From a bacterium (lineage in GTDB: Bacteria; Armatimonadota; Zipacnadia; Zipacnadales; UBA11051), in assembly GCA_030604405.1 (NCBI GenBank), contig JAUVVY010000026.1:1-60422 (forward strand): 60,422 nucleotides of DNA. Reading direction: 5' to 3'. The notes beneath the pieces are model-generated. The model was not told the origin of the DNA and searched no databases. It worked only from the letters and a program-made list of their open reading frames with translations. Positions 44,901 to 53,017 of the stretch are shown one piece after another. How positions within the stretch are numbered: the stretch's first letter is position 1; each line of letters starts with the position of its first letter. Made by a program: the position numbers and the translations under genes.

Positions 44901-45048
44901 ACCTGACTACGAGGCAGAGCAACTCAACGTCAAGGCCGGGGAGTATCCGGGCGTCCCGGTGGAATTGTCGCACCAGGATGGGCAGACGCGGGTCCAATTG
45001 CCGGCTCTGGGGCGCTATGCCGCCGTAGTCATCGAATTGCACGAATGA
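41956..45048 (+). CDS. Large secreted glycoside hydrolase-like protein (beta-galactosidase trimerisation type)
   Basis: 1030 residues from ATG 41956 (AAAGGAGA upstream), or 1069 from an earlier start with no signal sequence. Residues 1-26 are a signal peptide (FIKLLFCAVLMAASMQACA). Residues about 26-220 are a Rossmann-like GATase/ThuA-type domain (VGMIGYVEATGSDYLRGYK...DVLVVVTGIG...GGSVIMEQ), about 300-590 a TIM-barrel resembling GH42-type hydrolases (FMTDEVEWLPNWFVCGCDVC, EMPVNWGDELEEF), and about 680-800 a second Rossmann domain like the GH42 trimerisation domain (KLLILPACVCMSAEQAEAIADFVRGGGNLIVAGE). No canonical catalytic pair can be named from sequence alone. The four cysteines of CGCDVC look like a metal knuckle. 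A remnant of a second copy lies 800 bases downstream. Confidence 0.82.
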   Translation: MSELHFIKLLFCAVLMAASMQACAAPVGMIGYVEATGSDYLRGYKAICEQRGIEYDVIAESDIADLAVLDRYDVLVVVTGIGRTVGLPEDAMAALKAYLLAGGSVIMEQRASDRLSGLPISAGSPNGIKVPELIITAIDHPITAGFAEGDKISYGGSATRVIINEPEVVKVLADTDKGPGLVVVTGGRGQLIYSSICLALVAGNRAPHNRLLSQMLEVASAYDPAANPQASVAPIAALLADNQRAVAKLCNDMLRAGGRLPDDTMALADKATARLAEVRRNLDAVADRTTILQAITQAQSLTEELSAMLTKHVTQNPLPLPPDRYDMRVVATKYPADLSPEDADELAAKFYSLGVNFVLTEGYRQHMHPTEGVTAGPTTGRSALPGVQATRNLVEACHKFGMRVVHHNTVAFAREGLPEKWHGWSQRDARTGERAFFTHRTSKTGLFCMSNPEFRAEYFRRCRDFKEQTGVDGFMTDEVEWLPNWFVCGCDVCRQNFKQETGFTLPTGEESEHWGNFDSPLWRAWITARMRWVGDFYEAFQEAIVDDDEVWFGCLAGGAEINMPVNWGDELEEFMRSHNIAFFENWSHHDYHMWLADAPRMAYYSGAGVHFDTPVLSLFYPNDDNDFIFIWGYIKAFGHNIWVHELYKSSETWGQVLNFERDYSAIYSRGVSIADTAVLFSRRTRDLYYPTERDRFLTEWRGWCQVLTAANRPYDVILEGDVTDERLSQYKLLILPACVCMSAEQAEAIADFVRGGGNLIVAGEVAISDETGKPWPQPLLREVCGASVGKADRLTYTTSAPTDSNLSSALAGNQIEEGLLATVSDTTAEVISAAQVAGGTRPFLLRNSFGKGTVLTLTGRLGALSNQARTLGRNTEPVAFDDTRVLEACELALGLIEMAHPGPWPLQAPSTEQCGQMLGCLSHELPSGRQTIVIHQINISGAVLENGQEVGVWPDDVTYPKTEPVEVTLRTEAAPVCAYVISPDYEAEQLNVKAGEYPGVPVELSHQDGQTRVQLPALGRYAAVVIELHE

Positions 45049-45090
45049 TCCTGGACACCATGTCAACATGACTTTCAGGGGGCATGCACT

Positions 45091-45843
45091 ATGGCGCAGT
45101 GGCTCGTTCGGCTATCTGGCAATAGGATAGGCCTGAAACTGCTGGAGAAGATCTGCACTGGCCCTGACCTGTGCGTTGAAGAGCGGGACGGGACCTTCTC
45201 TCTTAAGTCATCTCAGTTCGAGCCGTTGGCCGATAGCGACGATGTGAGGGCGCGTGCAGAGTGGCTATTGCACATCGCGGGGCTATTTGCAGGCTTCGTC
45301 CTCCCATACAGACCTGATTTCAGGGTGGCTGCTGTCAGGGACTCACGCGGAAAATGGAATCCTTATGTAGAGGCCGAATTGCCGCCAGAATTCCTCATTC
45401 TCTTGCAGCAGGACAAGCCACTGTTGGAAGACGCACACATCGCCAGTATGTCGCCAGCCGATGCGACGCCGCATTTGGTCAGATTGCAGCAGACAGATGG
45501 AGACATCCAATATGTCATTCACCTGTGGAGCGTGGGGCCGCACGATTGGTACAACCTATACAAGATATGGGAGATAATCAAGAAGGATAAGCACCCGTCT
45601 GGAATCGTCGGCAAAGGGGGTTTCAGCAATAGCGAAATGCGGCGGTTCACCCAAACAGCCAATTACTACAGGCATGCCAGGCTGACTGCCGAGCGGCCAA
45701 AAGGCCCTATGACCTGGCTGGAGGGGAAGGCGTTCATTCAGACTGCGCTGAAGAAGTGGCTCGCGTGGAAAATATCCCAATTCGCGGGTCACGGCTGGAC
45801 ATCCCCCGATGAGACGGAAGACAGCCAGCAAGCCTCAAGGTAG
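45091..45843 (+). CDS. Hypothetical protein, no recognised family
   Basis: 250 residues, soluble, with a less GC-rich codon use than its neighbours and more Lys and Trp. A possible helical N-terminal part is followed by PPEFLILLQQDKPLLED and IWEIIKKDKHPSGIVGKGGFSNSEMRRFTQTANYYRHARL, which looks like a helix-turn-helix or TOPRIM-unrelated DNA-contact helix but matches nothing I know. Its stop falls directly before the remnant of the upstream hydrolase copy (45846-45884). ATG 45091 follows AGGGGGC. It may have arrived by insertion into that copy. Confidence 0.65.
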   Translation: MAQWLVRLSGNRIGLKLLEKICTGPDLCVEERDGTFSLKSSQFEPLADSDDVRARAEWLLHIAGLFAGFVLPYRPDFRVAAVRDSRGKWNPYVEAELPPEFLILLQQDKPLLEDAHIASMSPADATPHLVRLQQTDGDIQYVIHLWSVGPHDWYNLYKIWEIIKKDKHPSGIVGKGGFSNSEMRRFTQTANYYRHARLTAERPKGPMTWLEGKAFIQTALKKWLAWKISQFAGHGWTSPDETEDSQQASR

Positions 45844-45890
45844 TCCCCGCCCTCGGCCGGTACGCGGCCGTAGTAATCGAGCTGCCCAAC
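45843..45890 (+). pseudogene. C-terminal remnant of a second copy of the 41956 hydrolase
   Basis: From 45846 the frame encodes PALGRYAAVVIEL, identical in 13 residues to the last part of the protein ending at 45048. The intact gene reads the same peptide directly before its stop. No upstream homologous sequence remains between 45049 and 45842, where the hypothetical gene lies, so the rest of the copy was deleted or replaced. Confidence 0.8.
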
Positions 45891-46060
45891 TGGCCGTGGC
45901 CTCTGCGCATATTTCTCGACTCACGCATACATTTTCCTCGCCTATTTTGCACGGTAGAAGGTATCACCGCACGTAGAGCGAAGCTAGCGCCTTGACGCAC
46001 CTGAGACACTCACTACCTCGCACCTGGACACGGGGCATTTCGCCCTACAGGAGGTCACAA

Positions 46061-47089
46061 ATGGAATACAGACAGCTTGGCCGTACCGGAACGCGAGTTT
46101 CAAAGCTCTGCCTGGGGACCATGAACTTCGTCGGAAGCACGGATCTGGACGAGGCAAAACGGATCGTTGATGAGGCAATTGACAGCGGCGTCAACTTCAT
46201 AGACACAGCCGATGTCTATGCCCGGGGCGGCTCCGAGGAGTACCTGGGCATAGCCCTGAAGGACAACGGGCACCGCGACGATGTGGTGGTGGCGACTAAG
46301 GCGGTGGCCACGATGGGCAAAGGCCCTAACGATCACGGCGCCAGTCGCTACCATCTCACCCGCGCCGTCGAAGCCAGCCTCAAGCGCCTGCAGACCGACC
46401 GCATTGACCTGTTCTACCTCCACATCACCGACATCACCACTCCGATTGACGAGATACTCGATACCCTCGATGTGCTGGTGCGGCAGGGCAAGATACTCTA
46501 CCTCGGCACCTCGAAGTGGCCGGTGCCGCTAATCATGGAGCTGCTGGCGCTGAGCGAAAAGGAGGGCCTGCCGCGCACCGTCGCCGAGCAGCCGCCGTAC
46601 AACCTGACCGACCGGCGCATTGAGATGGAACTGGTCTGGACGTGCATGCGTCACGGCATCGGCATCGTGCCATTCGGGCCGCTGGCAGGCGGCATCCTCA
46701 GCGGCGTATATCGCAAAGGCCAGCCGGCCCCCGAAGGCCACAAGTTCAAAGAGATCGGTCAGAGAGACGGCCACAAGCGCTATACCGAAGAGACCATGGA
46801 CCTGGTTGAGAAGCTGATCCCGCTCGCCGAGGCCAGAGGCGTGACGCTCGCCGAGTTCTCAACCGCCTGGCTGATGCAGCGGCCGGGGATTACCGCTCCG
46901 GTAGCGGGTCCGCGTACCGTCGAGCACCTGCGTTCTTCGATCAAGGCATGCGAGATAGAGCTGACGCAGGAGGAGTTGGACAAGGTGGATGAGGCGATCG
47001 CGCCGGGCGGCAATATCACCAACTACTGCACTCTCTACGATCGCATGTGCCGCGCCGTCAACGAAGCCGAGCCGCTGGGGGCTTTCTAA
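46061..47089 (+). CDS. Aldo/keto reductase, copy 1 of 3
   Basis: 342 residues, (beta/alpha)8 barrel of the AKR superfamily (voltage-gated K-channel beta/YajO-like). Catalytic tetrad: D48 and Y53 in FIDTADVYARG, K80 in VVATKAV, H121 in LHITDI. Cofactor NADPH. ATG 46061 has AGGAGGTCACAA upstream, so the longer frame from 45992 is excluded. Residues 86-125 form a block almost identical in sequence to copies 2 and 3. Substrates may be sugar aldehydes or ketones. Confidence 0.93.
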   Translation: MEYRQLGRTGTRVSKLCLGTMNFVGSTDLDEAKRIVDEAIDSGVNFIDTADVYARGGSEEYLGIALKDNGHRDDVVVATKAVATMGKGPNDHGASRYHLTRAVEASLKRLQTDRIDLFYLHITDITTPIDEILDTLDVLVRQGKILYLGTSKWPVPLIMELLALSEKEGLPRTVAEQPPYNLTDRRIEMELVWTCMRHGIGIVPFGPLAGGILSGVYRKGQPAPEGHKFKEIGQRDGHKRYTEETMDLVEKLIPLAEARGVTLAEFSTAWLMQRPGITAPVAGPRTVEHLRSSIKACEIELTQEELDKVDEAIAPGGNITNYCTLYDRMCRAVNEAEPLGAF

Positions 47090-47192
47090 ATGCCGCCAGG
47101 GATTCGCCAGCCTGATGAAGTCAGCTACATCTTGTGCCTGTCCGGGATCGCTGAACAGATCAGGGTTGCCGGGGCGGCGTGACCCTTGACGC

Positions 47193-47729
47193 TTGTTTCT
47201 GGAAGTCAATCTGAGGGAGAAAGAAGAGCTACGTTTGCTCAATCAGACTCTGTCAGAGACCGCGATCCTGGAGGTTTTGCTCTTTGCCAACGGGGCCGTT
47301 GCCCTCGGCCTCAGCATACTGCTCTGGCGGGTTAAGGGCCGCTGGCGATCCGATGTCTGCGTGCAGTATCCTACGCTCACCAGTGTGCGACTGTGCGCTC
47401 GTCTTGTAACCGTTGAGGCGGTGGTGCTAGCGATGCTGCTTGCTGCCTGGGTGCCGCCGTTTCCCACGCAATACCTGTCGCCCTGGCAGGTGTGGCTCGT
47501 CAGGGCTGTGGTAGCCGGGTTGACCATTTACCATTTCAGATGGTTCGTATATGGCGCCGCTAGACCGAGGGAGCTTATAGCAGCATGCGACAGGTGTGGG
47601 CGGCGGCAATGCGAGAAGTATCTCATTCAGTGCGCAGCATTGTTGGCCCTCGGTTGCGTTATGTTCGCAGGCACTGCAGTGACCATTATTATGACGAAGA
47701 TGCTCGCCAACATATTGGGCAGTTCCTAG
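47193..47729 (+). CDS. Hypothetical membrane protein
   Basis: Up to 178 residues from TTG 47193 (a TTG at 47235, after GGGAG and the GAAGAG run, is equally likely). Four hydrophobic segments: residues about 24-44, 66-88, 98-115 and 143-168. The cytoplasmic loop has CDRCGRRQCEK, a possible metal-binding cluster. It is wedged between aldo/keto reductase copies 1 and 2, and the ending is 39 bases before copy 2. No family is recognised, and it may be incomplete at its start. Confidence 0.5.
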   Translation: MFLEVNLREKEELRLLNQTLSETAILEVLLFANGAVALGLSILLWRVKGRWRSDVCVQYPTLTSVRLCARLVTVEAVVLAMLLAAWVPPFPTQYLSPWQVWLVRAVVAGLTIYHFRWFVYGAARPRELIAACDRCGRRQCEKYLIQCAALLALGCVMFAGTAVTIIMTKMLANILGSS

Positions 47730-47768
47730 CGAGTCTCTCAATTACAACGAGAACGGAGGCACATAATC

Positions 47769-48794
47769 ATGGAGTACCGACAGCTAGGTCGTAGTGGCAC
47801 ACGAGTTTCAGAACTTTGTCTCGGCTTGATGATTGACAATTTGACGGATGAGGAGACTTTCATAGCCATCGTCAATGAGGCAATCGATCTGGGTATCAAC
47901 TTCATTGACACCGCCGACTGCTACGGCGCCGGTGAATCGGAGAGGCGCCTGGGCAAGGCGCTGGCGCAAAGCGGCAAGCGCGATGACATCGTCCTGGCAA
48001 CCAAGGCCGTCGCCAATATGGGCGAGGGGCCTAACGACCACGGCGCCAGCCGCTATCATCTCACGCGCGCCGTCGAAGCCAGTCTCAAGCGCCTGCAGAC
48101 CGACCGCATTGACCTGTTCTACCTCCACGTCGTGGACATCACCACGCCGCTGGACGAGATTTTCGGCCAGCTCGACATCCTCGTCAAGCAGGGCAAGATC
48201 CTGTATGTGGGGACCTCGAAGTGGCCGGTGCCGCTGATCATGGAAGGGCTGATGATGCACGAGAAGTACGGCTACCCGCGCCTCGTCGCCGAGCAGCCGC
48301 CGTATAACCTCTGCGACCGCGGCATCGAAAACGAACTGGTCTGGACCTGCATGCGCCACGGCATTGGGTTGTGCACCTGGGCCCCACTGGCCAATGGCAT
48401 CCTCGGAGGCGCTTATCGGAAGGGACAGCCCTTCCCTGAGGGCCACCGCAAGTCATCGGCGGACCCGTCCAAAGACAGCCGCCTCACAAACGAAGCCCTG
48501 GACCTCATCGAGAACTTGATACCGCTCGCGGAGGCCAGAGGCATAACGCTGCCGGATCTGTGTCATGCCTGGATGCTGCAGCGCCCGGGCATCACCGCAC
48601 CGATCATCGGCGCGCGCAAAGTTGAGTACGTCGGGGCGGCGGTCAAGGCCACCGAGATCGAACTGACCCAGGAAGAGCTGGACAAGATTGATGAATTCGC
48701 GCCGCCGGGAAGCGCGGTCAGCAACTACTACGACGGCAACGTCTATGCCCGTATGCGCAATGCCATCAACTCAGACAACCCGCTGGGATACTAG
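47769..48794 (+). CDS. Aldo/keto reductase, copy 2 of 3
   Basis: 341 residues, with the same tetrad arrangement as copy 1: FIDTADCYG, VLATKAVANMG and LFYLHVVDIT. It lacks the MNFGG-type motif after strand 1 (LGLMIDNLTDEE) and has a six-residue insertion (PSKDSRLT) before the last helices. The gene begins 39 bases after the membrane protein gene. The 110-base segment coding for ASRYHLTRAVEASLKRLQTD is nearly identical to those in the other two copies. ATG 47769 follows AACGGAGG. Confidence 0.93.
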   Translation: MEYRQLGRSGTRVSELCLGLMIDNLTDEETFIAIVNEAIDLGINFIDTADCYGAGESERRLGKALAQSGKRDDIVLATKAVANMGEGPNDHGASRYHLTRAVEASLKRLQTDRIDLFYLHVVDITTPLDEIFGQLDILVKQGKILYVGTSKWPVPLIMEGLMMHEKYGYPRLVAEQPPYNLCDRGIENELVWTCMRHGIGLCTWAPLANGILGGAYRKGQPFPEGHRKSSADPSKDSRLTNEALDLIENLIPLAEARGITLPDLCHAWMLQRPGITAPIIGARKVEYVGAAVKATEIELTQEELDKIDEFAPPGSAVSNYYDGNVYARMRNAINSDNPLGY

Positions 48795-48834
48795 ATCATT
48801 AGCCTGATGAAACGTAACACCAGGAGGAAAACTC

Positions 48835-49869
48835 ATGGAGTACAGACAGCTGGGACGCACCGGAACCAGAGTTTCGCAGCTTTGTCTTGGCACGATGAAC
48901 TTCGGCGGCGTCACCGATGAGCCGACCGCGCACCAGATGATTGACGAAGCTCTGGACGCGGGCATCAACTTCATTGACAGCGCCGATTGCTATGGCCGCG
49001 GCGTCTCGGAGGAGTTCATCGGCAGGGCGCTGGCCGAAAACGGCAGGCGCGATGAGATCGTGCTGGCAACTAAAGCCGTAGCACCGATGGGCGAAGGCCC
49101 CAACGATCACGGCGCCAGCCGCTACCACCTCACACGCGCCGTCGAAGCCAGTCTCAAGCGCCTGCAGACCGACCGCATTGACCTGTTCTACCTCCACATC
49201 GTGGACATCACCACACCGATGGATGAGATCTTCGGCCAGCTCGACATCCTCGTCAGGCAGGGGAAGATTCTGTACGTCGGGACCTCGAAGTGGCCGGTGC
49301 CGCTGATTATGGAGGCACTCGCGCTGAGTGAGAAATGGGGTTATCCGCGTATCGTCGCCGAGCAGCCGCCCTATCAACTGTGCGACCGCGGCATCGAGAT
49401 GGAGCTGGTCTGGACCTGCATGCGCCACGGCATCGGCATCGTCCCGTGGGGGCCGCTGGCCTACGGCCTGCTCACCGGCATGTACCGCAAGGACCAGCCG
49501 ATTCCCGAAGGCCACCGCTGGTCAGGTGCCGACCCCGACACCAACAGCCGCTTCACGCATGAGGCGCTTGACCTGGTCGAAAAGCTAATTCCCATCGCGG
49601 AAGGCAAGGGCATTGACCTGCCCGCAATGGCACATGCGTGGCTGCAACAGCGGCCGGGTATCACCTGCCCGATCGTCGGCCCGCGCACCATCGAGCACCT
49701 GCACGCCGCGCTCGCGACCACCGACATCACATTAACGCAGGATGAACTCGACGCTATTGATGAGGCCATCCCGCCCGGCACGTGGGTAAGTGACTTCTAC
49801 TTCGGCAACACCTACGCCCATCTGGTCCGCTCGATCAACGACCCGGAGGACCCGACCGGGTACCACTGA
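48835..49869 (+). CDS. Aldo/keto reductase, copy 3 of 3
   Basis: 344 residues with the AKR tetrad in FIDSADCYGRG, VLATKAVAPMG and LFYLHIVDIT. It starts 40 bases after copy 2 and has AGGAGG before ATG 48835. Copies 2 and 3 resemble each other most, including a PD-N/SR insertion. Tandem, coordinated expression of three reductases suggests catabolism of a group of related sugars or aldehydes. The TGC of the DSADCYG signature replaces the valine found in copy 1. Confidence 0.93.
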   Translation: MEYRQLGRTGTRVSQLCLGTMNFGGVTDEPTAHQMIDEALDAGINFIDSADCYGRGVSEEFIGRALAENGRRDEIVLATKAVAPMGEGPNDHGASRYHLTRAVEASLKRLQTDRIDLFYLHIVDITTPMDEIFGQLDILVRQGKILYVGTSKWPVPLIMEALALSEKWGYPRIVAEQPPYQLCDRGIEMELVWTCMRHGIGIVPWGPLAYGLLTGMYRKDQPIPEGHRWSGADPDTNSRFTHEALDLVEKLIPIAEGKGIDLPAMAHAWLQQRPGITCPIVGPRTIEHLHAALATTDITLTQDELDAIDEAIPPGTWVSDFYFGNTYAHLVRSINDPEDPTGYH

Positions 49870-49889
49870 GCCGACCGAAATTCTATGAA

Positions 49890-52556
49890 TTACTGTTCGC
49901 CTTTGAGGCCGAATTGGCGAAGCTGCTGGCGGAACTGGCCGCCAGACACGGTGCGCAACAGCAGCGCGGAGAATACCGGCTCTCCGCTGTAATGCTCACT
50001 GATTATCTTGTTGTTGGCGCGGACGGCTGTTTGATGTGCGGCGACTTCGTCGCCCAGCTTCTGTCTGCACGTCGCAATCGCCTGGTATGCGGCCGCGCTC
50101 TGCACGCGCGTGCCGGTGACCGCCGTTTGAGCGAGGAGGTTGGCCGCCCTTTCGTAGCTGTCGGCTGCCTGTTGCCCGCCCAGGGCCTGGGCGCTGATAA
50201 ACCACGCCCAGCCGGTCTCATCACCGGCTTCGAGAGCGAGTGCGGCCCGCTGGGCCTGGAGTTGGTCGTCGCCCTGGTTGGCAGCTATCGTCGCCGCCAG
50301 GAGGTAAATGTCAGAGGTGGCAGTCTGCGAAGTCAGGATCTGGTCAACGACCGCCGCGGCCGCGTCGTAGTCCTGGAGGTCGCGCAGGCAGCCGACAAGC
50401 TCCTGTTTGGCGGTGAGCGATTGGGGATCGAGAGCGATAGCTTTTTCCAAGGCCTGCTTGGCGCCGGTGAGGTCGTCCTGGTTGCGCAGACACTGACCGA
50501 CCAGGACTTGCGCGTCACTGTCATCGGGCACGTAGATGAGGCAGTTTGTCAGCTCGCCGAGGGCCGGCTCGTAAATGCCATGGGCCATGTATGCGCGAGC
50601 GACGACCTTGCGCGCCAGAGCCGGGTCAATGCCAGCCTGAATGGCGCGGGCGCTCTGCACAAGTGCCCGGCGCGTGTCCCCCGCCAGGTGGTGAGCCGCG
50701 GCCAGGCCGCCGTAGTACTCGACATGGTCGGGGTCCTGCTGCAGGCCGGCCTCATAGAGTCTGATGGCGTCCCTGGTAGCGCCGGTCAACATCCTCAACG
50801 TAGCGAGCCTGTGGAGCGCTGCGTTGTCATACCAGTACTGGGTGCGGGCCTCTTCATATTGCTGCACTGCAGTTTCGGTCTGGCCCCGGAGTTCGGCCAG
50901 ATAGCCGAGGAGGTGATGGATGCCGGGGAGGCTGGGGTCAGCCTCTTCGAGGGCCTGCAGACAATCCTCGGCCTGTTCATATCGGCCCTGGCCAATATCG
51001 GTGAGAGCGCAGTTGAGGCGGGCGGTCGTGGCATAGGGCTCCTGGAGACGGAAACGTTGGAAGATCTCACTGGCGGCGCTGTAGCTGCCGAGATGGTAGA
51101 GGCACAAGCCGAGTTGGAAGGCTGCGCGGTCGGCCAGGTGCTCTTCGGTCAAGTGCTTCCTGCACAGTTCAGCGGCCAAGTTGTAATCGCCGGCGAGGCT
51201 GAGGGTCGGCACGAGCACTTCAATGACCTCGACTGGGGACAGCTCATCGGCGGCACCGATCCAATTGTCCCTACAACGGGCCCACAGGCGGGCAGCGAAT
51301 TCGCCGTCAGGGCTATAAAGCACGCCGCGCATGACGGCATCAGCGAGCAGTCTGTCACGCTCGAACAGGGCGTGCAAGAGAGTGCCGGCAATCGCCAGTA
51401 GGTCAACGTCGCGCAGGAGGTCGGGCGTTTTGAGCAAGATCATTGCGATAGCGGGATGGGGGCCGTACACTTTACGGTCATGCATTACGGCCAGGCCGGC
51501 ATTGACGATGCCGTTGATGGACGACGCAAAGGTCTGGTCAAAGGCGACGGCGAGATCATCGTGGGCGATGGCCCGGCCGCATAGGGAGGCGATACAGAGG
51601 CCGCACAATAGGTTTCTTTCGGCCTCATTCAACTCATCCAGCGCCGCCAGGGCGAAGGCTGCCGGACGCAAGCCATGCGCCAGGGTGATCGTGAGCGCCA
51701 GGAGGTCAGTAACGCCGGCTACGACTGTCTGGCGCTGTCGTGTGGTGACGTCAGGACGGTCGGCCATCTGGCGGGTGACATTGTCGTGAAGTGCCTGGGC
51801 CTCGCGGGGGCTAAGGCCGAGATGGTGCAGTGTCCCGAGAGAGATGAGATCGCGGGGGGCCACAGTGGCGGCGCCGGTGCCACGGAGTAAGGTGTTGTAC
51901 GCCTGCTGAGAGCAGGTGCCAACAACGGTGATGCCATCATTGCCGGCGAGTACGATGTCCAGAAGGCTGCCGACGGCAGGTTGGAGTTCGATGTCGTCGA
52001 TGAGGATAAAGAGTCTGGGGGCCTGTCTTGCCAGCGCGCGCAAGGCTCTGGCGGTCGGTCCCGCTGGTGCCGGCTCGCGACTGAGCACGCACACGGGGCA
52101 CTTACGTTTCAATAGCTCAAAGCCCAATCGGTGCAGTAATATGGTCTTGCCGACACCGGGCGGCCCTACAATCAGCTCGAAGCGGTTATCGGAGCCCGGA
52201 TGGGTAAGTGCGCTAAACAGGCTGGCCTGGATGTCGCGTTCAACATCCCTGTTCGCACCAACATCCAAGAAGCCATTGCTGAGGGTCGCCACGAAGCCTG
52301 TGGATCCAGCAGTGACACGGTAATCGGTGCGCCTGACGCCCCGCAATCCGGCTCTGCTCAGGAGACGGGGCCGCCGCGAGATCTGTACATCGGCCAGATA
52401 CCATGCAACTTCCGCGGCGACGATGTAAACTACTATCGCAGTCCAGTAGCCAAAGGCTATCAATTTGGCCGACGGCGACAGCGTATAGATTATCAGACCG
52501 ACCGCAAGCGATCCTAACGCAAATAGTACCTTGCCAGACAGTACCAAGAACTTCAT
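49890..52556 (-). CDS. Membrane-anchored STAND-like P-loop ATPase with TPR repeats
   Basis: About 888 residues. Two N-terminal membrane helices (about residues 4-24 and 33-54) anchor it. An AAA/NB-ARC-like NTPase follows with Walker A GPPGVGKT (about 131-138) and Walker B LFILIDDIEL (about 182-191), then VVGTC as a sensor. From about residue 430 to 850 there are ten or more TPR-like helix pairs (YGGLAAAHHLAGDTRRALVQSARA, ALEKAIALDPQSLTAKQELVGCL). The layout is that of signal-transducing STAND NTPases such as GutR/MalT-like or bacterial defence NLR-like proteins. No toxin or DNA-binding effector domain is visible, so the output is unknown. ATG 52556 has GGAGAAGGCGA upstream; GTG 52577 is possible. 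Confidence 0.85.
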   Translation of the reverse strand: MKFLVLSGKVLFALGSLAVGLIIYTLSPSAKLIAFGYWTAIVVYIVAAEVAWYLADVQISRRPRLLSRAGLRGVRRTDYRVTAGSTGFVATLSNGFLDVGANRDVERDIQASLFSALTHPGSDNRFELIVGPPGVGKTILLHRLGFELLKRKCPVCVLSREPAPAGPTARALRALARQAPRLFILIDDIELQPAVGSLLDIVLAGNDGITVVGTCSQQAYNTLLRGTGAATVAPRDLISLGTLHHLGLSPREAQALHDNVTRQMADRPDVTTRQRQTVVAGVTDLLALTITLAHGLRPAAFALAALDELNEAERNLLCGLCIASLCGRAIAHDDLAVAFDQTFASSINGIVNAGLAVMHDRKVYGPHPAIAMILLKTPDLLRDVDLLAIAGTLLHALFERDRLLADAVMRGVLYSPDGEFAARLWARCRDNWIGAADELSPVEVIEVLVPTLSLAGDYNLAAELCRKHLTEEHLADRAAFQLGLCLYHLGSYSAASEIFQRFRLQEPYATTARLNCALTDIGQGRYEQAEDCLQALEEADPSLPGIHHLLGYLAELRGQTETAVQQYEEARTQYWYDNAALHRLATLRMLTGATRDAIRLYEAGLQQDPDHVEYYGGLAAAHHLAGDTRRALVQSARAIQAGIDPALARKVVARAYMAHGIYEPALGELTNCLIYVPDDSDAQVLVGQCLRNQDDLTGAKQALEKAIALDPQSLTAKQELVGCLRDLQDYDAAAAVVDQILTSQTATSDIYLLAATIAANQGDDQLQAQRAALALEAGDETGWAWFISAQALGGQQAADSYERAANLLAQTAVTGTRVQSAAAYQAIATCRQKLGDEVAAHQTAVRANNKIISEHYSGEPVFSALLLRTVSGGQFRQQLRQFGLKGEQ

Positions 52557-52659
52557 GACTCGCCTTCTCCGCCACACTGAAAAGGATTAGCTATTGTCGA
52601 GTATCGAGTTGAATTCGTCGGGAGTGCTCTCACCGCCCTAGCGACGGCGCACAAGCTAC

Positions 52660-52980
52660 GGCCCGACCCCTTCGCCAGGCTCTCTTCGACACGCTCAGGG
52701 CGCACGCGGCAGGGCCTGCGGCAAGCTCACCGCCCTGAGCAACGGCCCACAGGCTGGGCTTCGACAAGCTCAGCCCCTGCGGGAAAGCCCCGCCTTCGCC
52801 CCTTTCGGCAAGCTCCCTTCGGCGGGCTCAGGGCGCACGCGGCAGGGCCTGCGGCAAGGCTTCGGCGGATAAAATGGCGGACAAGCCCACGCGAGAATGA
52901 TGTCTCGTGGAGACCCTTCGGCAAGCTCCCTTCGGCGGGCTCAGGGCGCACACGGCAGGGCCTCCGCCGGGGCAAATGAT
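52660..52980. repeat. Cluster of TTCGACAAGCTCAGG-type repeats
   Basis: At least four units occur, each with CTCCCTTCGGCGGGCTCAGGG or a variant followed by CGCACGCGGCAGGGCCTGCGG: near 52670, 52755, 52800 and 52915. They fill the 461-base gap between the STAND and GT4 genes (52557-53017). No gene is present. Density here is the highest in the window. Confidence 0.75.
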
Positions 52981-53017
52981 TTGGCCTGCCAGCGGGCGAC
53001 AAGACAGCACTGTGGTC

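Noticed and set aside
51228-51245. GGGGACAG hit inside the STAND gene
   Set aside because: Part of coding sequence with no inverted partner or AATT flank.
49914-51401. 495-residue ORF opposite the STAND ATPase
   Set aside because: Antisense shadow of a GC-rich TPR gene. The - strand frame has a P-loop and TPR pattern, the + strand translation resembles nothing.
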